A program made the translations under genes and the position numbers. Shown in pieces: positions 18,285 through 28,364 of a stretch of DNA of 64,000 nt. How positions within the stretch are numbered: the first letter of the stretch is position 1; every line of letters begins with the position of its first letter. The notes below the pieces were generated by a model. It saw only the letters and a program-made list of their open reading frames with translations. It did no database searches and was not told the origin of the DNA. The DNA comes from CAWABB01 sp963701735 (GTDB lineage: Bacteria > Bacteroidota > Ignavibacteria > UBA10030 > UBA6906): positions 5,232 to 69,231 of the forward strand of contig CAVPBI010000007.1 of NCBI GenBank assembly GCA_963701735.1, given 5' to 3'.

Positions 18285-19103
18285 ATGAACTTCACGGAAC
18301 GACTGCGCGACGTCCAGCGGAACCGCACGAGCCTTGTATGCATCGGACTTGACACCGACAGGGGCAAGCTGCCCGCATCGCTCAGGACGCACGACGACCC
18401 GGTCTTTGAGTTCAACCGAAGGATCATTGAGGCCACGCATGATCTGGTGTGCGCCTACAAGATCAACCTTGCGTTCTATGAGGTCACCGGTGAGCACGGA
18501 TGGCGCACCGTACACCGGACGCTGTCCGTCATTCCGAAAGAGATCGTCACCATCGGGGACGCGAAGCGCGGGGATATCGGCAACTCCTCGGCAATGTATG
18601 CAAAGGCGCTGGCACAGGACTACGGCTTCACGGCAAGTACCGTGAATCCGTACATGGGGTTCGACTCGGTCGAGCCCTTCCTTGCACATCCCGAGCAGGG
18701 CGCGTTCATTCTCGCGGTGACATCAAACCCCGGCGCCAGAGATTTCCAGTACGCAAAAATAGCGGGCCGTCCGCTGTACGAACGGGTGATCAGGAAAGCC
18801 AAAGCCTGGAACACGAACAAGAACATCGGGCTTGTCGTCGGTGCCACCCGCCCGAAGGAGATGCACACGGTCCGCCGAATGGTGCCCGACATGCCGATCC
18901 TCATCCCGGGTATTGGCGCGCAGGGCGGCGACCTGCAGGCGGCCGTCCGCTATGGATGTGACCGCAAGGGCGAGCTTGCGATTATCAATGCGAGCCGAAG
19001 CGTCATCTTCGCCTCGTCAGGCGACGACTTCGCCGGGGCGGCACGGGCGGCCGCGGCGAAGCTCCGGGATGAGATCAATCAGTATCGGGACACGTACTTC
19101 TGA
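18285..19103 (+). CDS. pyrF: Orotidine 5'-phosphate decarboxylase, type 2
   Basis: A 272-residue enzyme that decarboxylates OMP to UMP, the last step of pyrimidine synthesis. The catalytic motif DAKRGDIGNSS (residues about 90-100) is the type 2 form, common in Bacteroidota and mycobacteria. CIGLDTD at the start and IPGIGAQGGD near the end are also typical. I choose the ATG at 18285 because GGGAG lies just upstream; an in-frame ATG at 18273 lacks a site. DUF2851 follows with a slight overlap. Confidence 0.95.
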   Translation: MNFTERLRDVQRNRTSLVCIGLDTDRGKLPASLRTHDDPVFEFNRRIIEATHDLVCAYKINLAFYEVTGEHGWRTVHRTLSVIPKEIVTIGDAKRGDIGNSSAMYAKALAQDYGFTASTVNPYMGFDSVEPFLAHPEQGAFILAVTSNPGARDFQYAKIAGRPLYERVIRKAKAWNTNKNIGLVVGATRPKEMHTVRRMVPDMPILIPGIGAQGGDLQAAVRYGCDRKGELAIINASRSVIFASSGDDFAGAARAAAAKLRDEINQYRDTYF

Positions 19104-20602
19104 TCGGGATCCCCGAGCGGATCGTACGCCATCTCTGGCAACACGCGCTCATTCCCTCCGAGGCGCTGTCCACGACGGACGGCCGACCCGTCGAGATTCT
19201 TTTCCCCGGCACTCCCAACGACGACAGCGGTCCCGATTTTCTCAAGGCACGGGTGAGAATCGGCGGTGTCCTGTATTCCGGTTCAGTGGAAATTCACCGG
19301 GACGTGTCCGACTGGACGGGCCACCGCCATCACGAAGATGACCGGTACAACGACGTCATCCTCCATGTCGCCCTTTCTGCCCGGACCTCCACGACAAAGA
19401 ACTGGACCAGAAGCGGACGTCCACTTCCGGTGATGCTGCTCGGGCGCCATCTGGACGGCGGACCTCTTCTCCGCCACGCACGGTGGAGCCCTCCCCGCCC
19501 GGCTGACGGGGAACACGCTCTCCCCTGCGCCAGCGTCAACGAGCTGATACCTCCCGACCTCCTTCTGGGATGGCTCACGCGCCTCGGGAACGAACGACTG
19601 GCAAGGAAGTCGCTTCGCTGGGGGCAGAGACTCACCGCCCTGCTTGATGAGATTCGGGATCCGGGAGGGGCACACACCGGAGCCATCGCCGGCCGTACCG
19701 CGTCGCGGTACACGCGCGGTGATTTCGTGTCGCCGGTGCTCTGGAATCAGGCGCTCTACGAGGCGCTGATGGAGGGGCTCGGGTATGCCAAGAACCGGCA
19801 GGCCTTCCGGACCCTCGCGCGGACCATCCGGCTGGCATCGCTCCGGCGCCTCGGGCTCGACAACACTGACGACGTCCTGGCGGTTCTCTTCGGAGCGTCG
19901 CACCTTTTGCCGGAACCCCGGGCGCTCGAAGACCCGCTTGTGCAGCGATATGCCGCCGAGCTGCGTCATCGCTGGGGCGCGCTCTCCTGCACGTTTCCTT
20001 CCACCCCGCTCCACGCATCGGATTGGCTCTTCTTCCGCCTGCGCCCGGCCAACTTCCCCACTGCGCGCATTGCAGCGTTCGCCCACGCCGTTCCGGCGAT
20101 CTTCCGATCCGGCTTTCATGGCTGTCTGGACATCCTGCGCTCGGCCACCTCCGTCGAGGGCACGGCTCGGCGGCTCCGAAACATCCTCATCGTTCGCGCC
20201 GGCGGTGTCTGGCGGTACAGGACCAGCTTCGAGGGATCTGCTACGGGATGTGGCTCCGCCATCGGGCGCGGGCGGGCAACGGAGATGATTGTCAACGCCA
20301 TCCTCCCGCTGTCGCTCCGCTTTGCGGACACCTTCGGCGATGTGGCTCTCAGGAACGCGGTCCAGGGAATGCTGCGGGAGGGAGCGGCGGCGCCCCGGCA
20401 CGGGCTCCTGTCCCGCATGCGCGCGGACCTCGTCCGTGGTCGATGTGCGGTGGACTCCCCTCTGCTCACCCAGGGTGCGATAGAATTGTATTGCACCTAC
20501 TGCGTCAGGCTCAGGTGTCGCGCGTGCGCGGTCGGGGCTGCGTGCGGGTTCGTCAGGTCTTCTGTTGCTTCTTCTTGGCCGCAGGAAAGAGGATGTTGTT
20601 GA
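19100..20602 (+). CDS. DUF2851 family protein
   Basis: Homology is visible from IPERIVRHLWQ (19109), through GRPVEILFPGTPNDDSGPDF and VEIHRDVSDWTGHRHHEDDRYNDVILHV, to the C-terminal cysteine pattern CTYCVRLRCRAC. DUF2851 is widespread in Bacteroidota and of unknown function. The start is uncertain: the frame is open from 19073, yet has no ATG, GTG or TTG before 19253, which lies inside the conserved domain. CTG at 19100, overlapping the pyrF stop, is the only near-standard start. Either a rare start is used or an indel hides the true one. The last 50 bases overlap the convergent gene at 20553. Confidence 0.85.
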   Translation: MIGIPERIVRHLWQHALIPSEALSTTDGRPVEILFPGTPNDDSGPDFLKARVRIGGVLYSGSVEIHRDVSDWTGHRHHEDDRYNDVILHVALSARTSTTKNWTRSGRPLPVMLLGRHLDGGPLLRHARWSPPRPADGEHALPCASVNELIPPDLLLGWLTRLGNERLARKSLRWGQRLTALLDEIRDPGGAHTGAIAGRTASRYTRGDFVSPVLWNQALYEALMEGLGYAKNRQAFRTLARTIRLASLRRLGLDNTDDVLAVLFGASHLLPEPRALEDPLVQRYAAELRHRWGALSCTFPSTPLHASDWLFFRLRPANFPTARIAAFAHAVPAIFRSGFHGCLDILRSATSVEGTARRLRNILIVRAGGVWRYRTSFEGSATGCGSAIGRGRATEMIVNAILPLSLRFADTFGDVALRNAVQGMLREGAAAPRHGLLSRMRADLVRGRCAVDSPLLTQGAIELYCTYCVRLRCRACAVGAACGFVRSSVASSWPQERGCC

Positions 20603-21833
20603 GGATGAGCCGGTATCCCGGCGATGTCTTGTGCAGGGAGAGATCGGTGGGCGGATCGCCGACCGCGTGCTGGTAGTCTTCGGGATCGTGTCCACCGTAG
20701 AACGTGAACGTCCCTCGCCCGAAGCTGCCGTGCAGATAGCGGACCTGATCGGCCCCCTCCTTTTCGGCCAGTATGACAGCGCCGTTCTTGATCAGGCTCT
20801 TCTTGAAGTTCGTCGTCTGGCCGAGGAATCCCTTGAGGACGTTGACATGGTTTTGCGTCAGCATCGTGGGGACCGGGTCAAACTTTGCCGAGAATTCAAA
20901 GAGCGTGAAGTAGTCGGTGTCCGGATTCTGAAGCGCGAGCAGATCGCTGGGGGGTTGATCGATATCGGAATACTCGTACCGGAGCGGATTCCGCTCCAGC
21001 GTGAAGTTGGTGAAGGCGAGCGTCTTCGTGAAGTCGAGCGTTGCCTGGGCTCCGGGGTCGGGCGGATCGCCGTCGTAGATCGCATCGCAGATGTCCACGC
21101 CCTCGGCTGCCAGCGCGATATCGTACGAGTCCGTCGCGGAACACATCGCGAACAGAAATCCGCCCGATCCGATGTACTCCTTGATGGTTCTCGCCACCGC
21201 CTTCTTGAGCTCCGAGACTTTCCGGAATCCGAGCTTCCGGGCCATCTTCTCGTGCGTGACCTGCTGCTCCTGATACCATGACGCTCCGGCGAAGGACGCA
21301 TAGAATTTGCCGTACTGTCCCGTGAAGTCTTCATGGTGCAGGTGCAGCCAGTCATACTCGCCAAGTTTGCCCTGGAGAACTTCCTCGTCCCACACTTTGT
21401 CGTACGTGATCTCTGCGTATTCGAGGGCAAGGGTCACGGCATCGTCCCATGGCTGAAAGCCGGGAGGGACATACACGGCGATGCGCGGCGCCTTTTCCAG
21501 TCTGACGACGTCCATGTTGTTGTCGTCACGCTGCACCTCAGCGTAGATCTGGGCTGCCTGGGCGCTCCCCAGCTCCTCGAAGGCCACGCCACGGACCCTG
21601 CACTCGGCTGCGACAAACGCGACCGCGTCTATCATGAACGACCCGCCGCGGTAGTTGAGCAGCCAGTCGATCTCGAGCCCCTTTGTCAGGGTCCAGTAGG
21701 CGATGCCGTACGCTTTCAGGTGGTCGGTCTGCCCGAGATCCATCGGAATCAACAGCTTCTGAGCGGACGCCGGGCTGATTGCGAGTGCAAGAGCCACATA
21801 TGCCCACCAGATCCGCTTCACTGCATGTTCCAT
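20553..21833 (-). CDS. Exported protein with glutaminase-like N-terminal motifs, function unknown
   Basis: About 426 residues from the ATG at 21833, preceded by AGGAAAGAG. The signal peptide ends SPASAQ. The mature protein begins KLLIPMDLGQTDHLKAYGIAY and contains YDWLHLHHEDFTG and GGFLFAMCSATDSYDIALAAEG, where the Cys near GFLFAMC could be a glutamine-amidotransferase-like nucleophile. FGRGTFTFYGGHDPED is near the C-terminus. I recall this family being labelled 'asparagine synthetase B' in Bacteroidota genomes without clear AsnB homology; treat that name with caution. It lies just after the TPR gene at 21892-23752 and is likely cotranscribed. Confidence 0.7.
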   Translation of the reverse strand: MEHAVKRIWWAYVALALAISPASAQKLLIPMDLGQTDHLKAYGIAYWTLTKGLEIDWLLNYRGGSFMIDAVAFVAAECRVRGVAFEELGSAQAAQIYAEVQRDDNNMDVVRLEKAPRIAVYVPPGFQPWDDAVTLALEYAEITYDKVWDEEVLQGKLGEYDWLHLHHEDFTGQYGKFYASFAGASWYQEQQVTHEKMARKLGFRKVSELKKAVARTIKEYIGSGGFLFAMCSATDSYDIALAAEGVDICDAIYDGDPPDPGAQATLDFTKTLAFTNFTLERNPLRYEYSDIDQPPSDLLALQNPDTDYFTLFEFSAKFDPVPTMLTQNHVNVLKGFLGQTTNFKKSLIKNGAVILAEKEGADQVRYLHGSFGRGTFTFYGGHDPEDYQHAVGDPPTDLSLHKTSPGYRLILNNILFPAAKKKQQKT

Positions 21834-21891
21834 CTCTTTCCTATGCACGTCTCTCCTACCGTTGCTGCACATCCGCCCCCGGCGTCATATT

Positions 21892-23752
21892 CTACAACGC
21901 GTCCCCGCGAAGCGTCCTGATACGCGCCCGGGCCGGCGACGTCAGGACCGACCGGGGAAAGTCCGCCAGCAGTTGCTCGTACGCGGCAATGGCTTTCGCC
22001 GGGTCGTTCAGTCCAAACTGATAGACCTCCGCGATGCTGAACCGTGCGCGATCCAGGTGCGTGCTCGTCTCCTTGTAGTCCTGCAGAGAGTCTTTCATAC
22101 GCCGCTACTGCAGCGACGTACTGCCCGGCTGCCGCTTCGACCTGCCCTATGCGCAGCAAGACGTCGTCCGCGAGCGTCGCACGCGGAGCACGCTCCAGCA
22201 GGTCGCTGAACTCCGCTTTCGCATCGCCGAGCTTCCGCTGGCGGAGGAGGTAGTCACCCCGCGCGAACTGGCGAAGGGCCGCCTCCGAGGACGCCCGGTG
22301 TTCTTCTACAAAGGCCTGCAGGCGGATGGCGTCGTTGGCGAAATCGGCCTTGAGGTTTGCCGTTATCGTACCGAGGCGTTCCAGCGCCGCATCGAAGTTG
22401 CCGTAGAAATACTCCACCTCCGCGAGCCGGAAGGATGCCTCGTCACTCTGGTCAGGCGTGGCGCCGGGAGCACTCGCAACAGATGAAAACGAAGCTACCG
22501 CGCGGGCACTGTCGCCGCGCGTCAGGTGGATCTCTCCTTCGCGCATCGCGATATCGAAGCGCAATGTCGGAGGAGCGACAGGTGCCCGGGCGGCATCCGC
22601 CAGCGAGGCGAGGGCACCGTCGAGATCGAAATACTTTTCCGCTTGGAGTCGTCCGATCTGATACTGCGATTGCGCGGCATAGACAGTCCCCGGAAAATCC
22701 CGGGCTACTGTGCGGAAGTACGCAACCGCACCGCCGTAGCGCAGCTGCGACTCTGACGCCGGCCGCATGGCGGCGGTCAGGGGGCCCTGGAGCGTGTCCG
22801 ATCTGGCATCGATCTCCTTGAGGGCGCAGGCATATCCGTAGTGCGCGGCTGCACGTCGCGGTCCGGTGAGAGGCGCAGCAATAGCGTCACGATAGGCCTG
22901 GGCGGCAACCTCGTACGCACCCTCCTTGAACGCGCGATCCGCGAACGCGGCAAGCGAGGCACCCTGCGTCTTCGCCAGCCGGTCGATCGTGCGATACTCT
23001 TCGAGCGCCTTGTCGTATGCCTTCCCCTCGATGTACAGCCAGGCGAGGAGTTCGTGAAGGCGCGCGTCGTCCCGCTGGCGCAGCGCATCGCGCACCGCCT
23101 GGACGGCGGCGTCTCGTCCGTCGGGCTTCCACGTATAGAAGCCCATGCGGCTCTGCACGAACGACATCTGCGACGGATTCTGCACCAGCCAGGCGAGGTA
23201 TTCCGCGGTCGCGCCCCGGTAGTCCATCGACGCCGAGAGGAGCTGCGCGAGCTCACTCGAGAAGAGCGACGGGTTGTTGCACGCGACCCGCCCGTCGCGG
23301 TACGTCTGCGCCGCCCGCTCCAGCAACCTGTTTTCGAGCATCACGTTCGCTATCAAGCGGTATCGTTGCTGGTTCGTTGGATCCCCGGCGATCACCTGCT
23401 CCCACTCCCGCAGCGCCTCGGGTTCGCGTCCGGCGCGGTAGTACACGCTCCCGAGCGACGCCCGGAGTACGGGATCCGCCGGGTTGGTGGCAAGCCGGTT
23501 CGAGAGCAGCGCGACTGCTTCATCGTATCGCTTCAGCTGCAGGAGCGCGCGCTGCGTCGCTTCGAAATAGACCACGTTCCCCGGATCCGCCTGGAGGAGT
23601 TGACGGTACAGTTGAACGGCCCGCTCGAGGTCACCGGCCTGCTCGTAGGCCTGCCCGAGCCGGAACCTGGCCTGCGCGTCCTGTGCCTGCGCCGGCAAAG
23701 CGGCCCACAGCCAGACGACGGGAACGAAGAGAAGAAGATGATGCGTTTTCAT
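21892..23752 (-). CDS. Exported TPR protein, one-base indel near the 3' end
   Basis: Signal peptide MKTHHLLLFVPVVWLWAALPAQAQ from the ATG at 23752. TPR units run almost throughout (for example DAQARFRLGQAYEQAGDLER and YEVAAQAYRDAI), as in periplasmic scaffold or YbgF/BamD-like proteins. The main frame runs past its natural end. Removing one T from TTT at 22093-22095 joins AAVAAYE to DSLQDYKETSTHLDRARFSI and ends the protein at the stop at 21892, giving 619 residues. The last repeat then ends SVLTSPARARIRTLRGDAL. Confidence 0.82.
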
Positions 23753-23809
23753 GGGCGAGAGCGTCATCCCGCACACGCGGGACCTCACACCCAAGATGCC
23801 GGTTGAGCG

Positions 23810-23830
23810 GCTCGGAATCAAGTTCCGAGC
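23810..23830. promoter_or_regulatory. Inverted repeat between divergent TPR and dxr genes
   Basis: Perfect 8-base arms GCTCGGAA/TTCCGAGC with a 5-base loop. Just downstream on the plus strand TTGCAC (23845) and TACTAT (23868) are 17 bases apart and could be the dxr promoter, though both match the consensus weakly. The repeat could be an operator for either gene. Confidence 0.35.
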
Positions 23831-23894
23831 GTTCTGAGATCTGGTTGCACGACAGGCTCGTTTTGCGTACTATGAAAGGTTACGACCGTCTCAC

Positions 23895-25055
23895 ATGCGC
23901 CAGAAACACATCGTCATCCTTGGCTCCACAGGCTCGATCGGCCGCAGCACGCTCGAGGTTATCGAGCACCATGCGGACCGCTTTCGTGTCGTCGGCCTGA
24001 GCGCGGGCCGCAATATCGATCTGCTCCGTGAACAGATCGCGCGCTACCACCCCCTCGCCGTCGCGGTCCAGCGTGAAGAGGACGCACGGGCCGTCCGGAC
24101 GTTCACGGACGGCCAGACGATGGTCCTGACGGGCAGCGACGGGCTCATCGAGCTTGCCACCCATCCCGAGGCAGAGATCGTCCTGAGCGCGCTCGTCGGA
24201 TTTGCCGGCCTGCTGCCGACATACCGGGCCATCCTCGCCGGCAAGGACATCGCCCTGGCGAACAAGGAAACGCTGGTGATCGGCGGCGAACTGATTATGC
24301 AGGCTGTACGCGAGAAGGGCGTGCGGCTGCTTCCGGTCGACAGCGAGCACAGCGCAATCCTCCAGTGCCTGCAGGGAGAGGATCCCGCGTCGGTGGAGCG
24401 CCTGCTGCTGACGGCATCCGGCGGGCCATTCCGCACCGCTACCGCCGACCAGCTCGCGAGCGCAACCTGCGAACAGGCCCTGAAGCACCCCACATGGAGC
24501 ATGGGATCCAAGATTACGATCGATTCCGCAACGCTCATGAACAAGGGGCTGGAAGTCATCGAGGCCCACTGGCTCTTCGGCCTCCCGCCCGAGCGGATCG
24601 CGGTCGTCGTCCACCCGCAGTCGATCATTCACTCCATGGTCGAGTTCGCCGACGGGTCCGTGAAGGCCCAGCTCGGGATTCCGGATATGAAGCTTCCGAT
24701 TCGGTACGCGCTGTTCTTTCCCGAGCGCCCGCCCGCACCATTCCAGCGGCTGGACATCGCTTCGCTTCGCCAGTTGACGTTCCACGAGCCCGACAGCGAA
24801 CGCTTCCGCTGCCTCCCGCTCGCGTACCGCGCCCTGAACCTCGGCGGCACGGCCCCCGCGGTCCTGAACGCCGCGAACGAAGTGGCCGTGCAGCTGTTCC
24901 TCGATCGGCGCATTTCGTTCCCCGCGATCGCTGACATCATCGAGGACGAGCTCGACGCTCACACGCCGATGCCGTCGCCCACAATGGCCGACCTCGTCCG
25001 CATCGACCGCGCGACGCGCGAATCCGTTCTCCAACAGTTCTCAGCCGTCTCATAA
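23895..25055 (+). CDS. dxr: 1-deoxy-D-xylulose 5-phosphate reductoisomerase
   Basis: A 386-residue NADPH-dependent enzyme that converts DXP to MEP, the first committed step of the MEP isoprenoid pathway. The nucleotide-binding motif is GSTGSIGRSTLEV at residues 10-22. Metal and substrate residues lie in LPVDSEHSAI. SGGPFR and KITIDSATLMNKGLEVIEAH are typical, and the length is normal. rseP follows 12 bases downstream, a pairing common in bacteria. Confidence 0.97.
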   Translation: MRQKHIVILGSTGSIGRSTLEVIEHHADRFRVVGLSAGRNIDLLREQIARYHPLAVAVQREEDARAVRTFTDGQTMVLTGSDGLIELATHPEAEIVLSALVGFAGLLPTYRAILAGKDIALANKETLVIGGELIMQAVREKGVRLLPVDSEHSAILQCLQGEDPASVERLLLTASGGPFRTATADQLASATCEQALKHPTWSMGSKITIDSATLMNKGLEVIEAHWLFGLPPERIAVVVHPQSIIHSMVEFADGSVKAQLGIPDMKLPIRYALFFPERPPAPFQRLDIASLRQLTFHEPDSERFRCLPLAYRALNLGGTAPAVLNAANEVAVQLFLDRRISFPAIADIIEDELDAHTPMPSPTMADLVRIDRATRESVLQQFSAVS

Positions 25056-25067
25056 CATTCGCGACCC

Positions 25068-26384
25068 ATGCACATCCTCGAAACAGCTCTCTACTTTATT
25101 ATCGTTCTCGGCGTTCTGGTCTTTGTTCATGAACTCGGCCACTTCCTTGCCGCAAAACTGTTCGGCATGCGCGTCGAGCGGTTCTCGATCGGGTTTCCTC
25201 CCCGCGCCTTCGGCAGGCAGATCGGAGAGACGGACTACTGCGTCTCCTGGATACCGATCGGCGGCTACGTGAAGATCGCGGGGATGATCGACGAGAGCTT
25301 TGACACGGAGTTCCTGCAGAGCGAGCCTCAGCCGTGGGAGTTCCGGGCGAAGCCGATCTGGCAGAGGATCATCGTGTTGAGTGCGGGCGTGATCATGAAC
25401 ATCTTGCTTGCGATCGCGATCTTCTGGGGTATCAACGTCGTGCAGGGGAAGACCGTGCGCGACACCACGCGTATCGGGTATGTGCAGGACGGAAGTGCGG
25501 GGGCGACCGCCGGCATCCAGGTCGGCGACAGCATCGTGGCCATCAACGGGGCTCCGGTCGCGACGTGGGAAGACCTCCTGGGCGACATCTTCATCGAAAG
25601 CATGAGCGGTGATGTCACGTTAAGCGTGTTGCGCGAGGGACGCCAGGTGTCGCTTGTCGTCCCCAAGGGTTCGCTGCCGGAGACCGATCCCGGCGCGCTC
25701 GGCATCAGCCCGGCCAAGCCCGGGATACGGGTGACCTCGGTGGAGTCCGGCAACCCGGCGGATCGGGCCGGCATCAAACCGGGCGACGTCATCGTGCGCC
25801 TGGGCGGCGAGCACGTCTCATCCGACAGCACGATGATCCGGATCGTGCGCGCCCACGCAACGGTGCCGCTGGTGGTAGAATGGAAGCGCAGCGATTCGCT
25901 GATGAGCGCGACCGTTATCCCGACGGCGCAGGGACGTATCGGCATCGGCTTTGATCCCCTCTTCGGCCTGTCCGTACGGAGGGTGGAGTACTCGTTCTTC
26001 GAAGCCTTACCGCAGGCAGTGATGGACGTGGTGAACTATACCGCCCTGACGGTTGAGCAGATCTGGAATGTTGTTACCAGGAAGACCGAGTTCTCCCAGT
26101 CGGTTGGCGGTCCGATCCGGATCGCGCAGATGGCCACGCAGACGGCCGAACTCGGGATTCTTCCGTTCCTCTGGTTCATGGCTGTTCTCAGCATCAGTCT
26201 GGCATTCCTCAACATCCTCCCCTTCCCGGCGCTCGACGGCGGCCACATCCTCATCCTCCTGATCGAAGGGGTGATGGGAAGGGAGCTCCCCGTCAAAGTG
26301 AAACTCGGGATTCAGCGGGCCGGGTTCTTCCTGCTGATCGCCTTCATGGTGTTCGTGCTCTACAATGACATCATGAAGTTTTGA
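25068..26384 (+). CDS. rseP: RIP metalloprotease RseP (site-2 protease)
   Basis: A 438-residue intramembrane zinc protease. The zinc site HELGH is at residues about 21-25, in the first membrane helix. Two PDZ domains follow (GIQVGDSIVAING and GIKPGDVIVRLGG). The third zinc ligand lies in NILPFPALDGGHIL near the C-terminus. It cuts anti-sigma factors and signal-peptide remnants. The zf-HC2 anti-sigma factor at 41183-42037 is a possible substrate; this is inference. Confidence 0.96.
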   Translation: MHILETALYFIIVLGVLVFVHELGHFLAAKLFGMRVERFSIGFPPRAFGRQIGETDYCVSWIPIGGYVKIAGMIDESFDTEFLQSEPQPWEFRAKPIWQRIIVLSAGVIMNILLAIAIFWGINVVQGKTVRDTTRIGYVQDGSAGATAGIQVGDSIVAINGAPVATWEDLLGDIFIESMSGDVTLSVLREGRQVSLVVPKGSLPETDPGALGISPAKPGIRVTSVESGNPADRAGIKPGDVIVRLGGEHVSSDSTMIRIVRAHATVPLVVEWKRSDSLMSATVIPTAQGRIGIGFDPLFGLSVRRVEYSFFEALPQAVMDVVNYTALTVEQIWNVVTRKTEFSQSVGGPIRIAQMATQTAELGILPFLWFMAVLSISLAFLNILPFPALDGGHILILLIEGVMGRELPVKVKLGIQRAGFFLLIAFMVFVLYNDIMKF

Positions 26385-26518
26385 CCGGTTCTGGCATGTG
26401 CGCCCTTCAGAACAGCGGAATTTCGCTCGTTTTGCGGTGGCATGCGGTTTGTAACCTATCTGCATGTCGAATGCGCTCATTCGGTGGCCCCGCTACGGCC
26501 ACCGGGAAAGGGATGCTC

Positions 26519-27566
26519 ATGCACGCTCGATCTACTCTGTTCCTCCTTCTGGCTGCGGCAACGGTCGCCACCGGCCAGAACCTCCGCGTGACGACCACAA
26601 CCGCCCCGGTGGATGTCCTTACCATCAGCGACGTTGATTTCGTCAACTCCACCACGCCAAAGTGGCTCTTCACGATTGACATCGCTCTGGTGAACCCTGT
26701 TCCCGGAGGCGTGGAAGCCGAGATGGAAATGGTCGGGAACCGTAACGCTCGCCAGCGGCGAGCAGTTCGACCGGGCCTTCTACCTCAAGACCACCCCGTT
26801 TCTCGTGAACCCCTCGCGGAGCTTCACGAACCTGGATTTCCGGAACCCGGCCCTTCGCGCCTCGTACACCGTCGATGAAAGCGCGAAGAATCGTTTTGAA
26901 CAGACCGCCCTGGCGACCGGAACGATGCCTCCGGGATCGTACACGTTCGCGATCACCGTGCGTCCCACGGGCGGGACAGAGCCGCCGGTCACCGACGAAG
27001 CGCGCTTCATTCTCTCGAACCCAAGCCGTGTCGATCTCTTGCTGCCGCTCGACCGTGATGACGCCGTCAACCAGTTCCCCCTCTTCCAGTGGATCTTCGA
27101 CGGCAGCCGTTCACGCCTGAAGATCTACGAGAAGCTCCCGGGACAGGTCTCGCTGGAGGAAACAGCGTCCGGCGTGCCGATCCTGCAGACCGAAGTCACG
27201 ATGACGGGATACCAGTATCCGTCGTCGGGTGTCCGCGTCCTCGAGCCCGGCAAGACCTACGTCTGGTATGTCGAGGGCCTCATCCGTGCCTCCGGCGGAA
27301 GCGAGCAGGTCATCCCCAGCACGCTCAGGTCATTCGCGATTGCGCAGGGACCCGGATCTGCGTCGCAGCCATCCATGCTTGACGCCCTCGAGCGCGCGCT
27401 CGGCCCGCAGTACAAGCCGCTCTTTGACCAGTTGCGCGCTGAAGGCTTCTCGCCGGCAGGCACAATGCGGCTCGACGGTGCGGCGATCTCCAACGTCGAT
27501 TTCCTGAGGCTCGTCAACCTCTTCCAATCCAATCCCGACGCTCTTCTGTCGGTACGGGCAGAATAG
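26519..27566 (+). CDS. Exported protein upstream of FecR gene, one-base indel
   Basis: Start at the ATG 26519, with GGAAAGGG six bases upstream; another ATG lies at 26513. The signal peptide ends ATVATGQ. The mature protein has Ig- or fibronectin-like strand segments (DFVNSTTPKWLFTIDIALVNP and ASYTVDESAKNRFEQ) and a region FPLFQWIFDGSRSRLKIYEK. The frame breaks at GGG 26735-26737. Removing one G gives MVGTVTLASGEQFDRAFYLKT and a 348-residue protein. I do not recognise a named family. It is followed after 16 bases by the FecR gene and appears to be the first gene of the cyclase module. Confidence 0.7.
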
Positions 27567-27582
27567 GGGAGAGGACACAGCC

Positions 27583-28281
27583 ATGAAACAGACTCGCATC
27601 GTCGCAATCGCTCTTACGGGCGCCGCCCTCCTGTTCGCGGTGCCGCAGGCCCGGGCGCAGGACCCGGTCATCGGGCTCATCAGCAAAGTCATCCAGGACG
27701 TGACCCGGCGCGTCTCCGGGCAGGAGTGGGAGAAAGCAACGCGGGGGCAGACGCTCGCATCAGGCGATATGGTCAAGACTGGTGCAAAGTCGTTCGCCAT
27801 CCTGAAGCTGAAGGACAACAGCCTCTTGCGGCTCCGGGAGGAGTCGGAGGTGGTGGTGACCGGAACGCTCCGGGGGAAGGAGTTCTCCAAGTCTATCCAG
27901 GTCCGTCAGGGCGTCGTCGGGTTCAACATCAAGAAGCAGGGACCCGGCGAGCAGTTCCGTTTCTCGTCGCCCACGTCGGTCGCTTCCGTCAAAGGGACGG
28001 GCGGCGTGCTCCGCGTGAACGGGTCCGATACGCTGACGGTCGTGGAAGGACTGGTGTCTCTGACAAACTCCGTATCGAACACCAGCGTTGACGTGCCCGC
28101 GGGGTACACGGGGATTTCCCGGCCGGATGGAACCGTGGAGAGCCGCGTTTCAACCGCAGCCGAGCTGACCGCTGCTGAAGACGCAATGCGGACCGGCGAC
28201 CAGCCGCGCCAACTGAAACTGGAGTTGAAGAACAGCCAGGGTCAGCAGAAGGACTTGATCATTGATTTCAAGGAGCAGTAG
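27583..28281 (+). CDS. Exported FecR-domain protein
   Basis: A 232-residue protein with a signal peptide ending QARAQ. Residues about 45-165 form a FecR domain, with LASGDMVKTGAKSFAILKL, SVKGTGGVLRV and a closing VVEGLVSLTN. FecR domains fold as beta structures in the periplasm and often act as anti-sigma or sensory parts; no sigma gene is next to it. A tail of polar residues follows. The next genes are a beta-barrel protein and a CHASE2 cyclase, so a role in envelope sensing is likely but inferred. The ATG has GGGGAGAGG upstream. Confidence 0.88.
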   Translation: MKQTRIVAIALTGAALLFAVPQARAQDPVIGLISKVIQDVTRRVSGQEWEKATRGQTLASGDMVKTGAKSFAILKLKDNSLLRLREESEVVVTGTLRGKEFSKSIQVRQGVVGFNIKKQGPGEQFRFSSPTSVASVKGTGGVLRVNGSDTLTVVEGLVSLTNSVSNTSVDVPAGYTGISRPDGTVESRVSTAAELTAAEDAMRTGDQPRQLKLELKNSQGQQKDLIIDFKEQ

Positions 28282-28309
28282 GCAGACGCGCACACGGTGA
28301 TGCGTCCCT

Positions 28310-28340
28310 GCACGGGCGAAGGAGAACCCTTCGCCCGTGC
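28310..28340 (+). terminator. Strong hairpin after the FecR gene
   Basis: Perfect 13-base arms GCACGGGCGAAGG/CCTTCGCCCGTGC with a 5-base loop, 28 bases after the FecR stop. There is no run of T after it (GAATATTCAT), so it may weaken rather than stop transcription, or protect the 3' end of the upstream message. It lies before the barrel-protein start at 28365. Confidence 0.6.
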
Positions 28341-28364
28341 GAATATTCATAACTCCCCTATCGT

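Noticed and set aside
19283..20695. 470-codon open frame on - opposite DUF2851
   Set aside because: No motif, strongly biased composition; DUF2851 on the other strand has conserved sequence.
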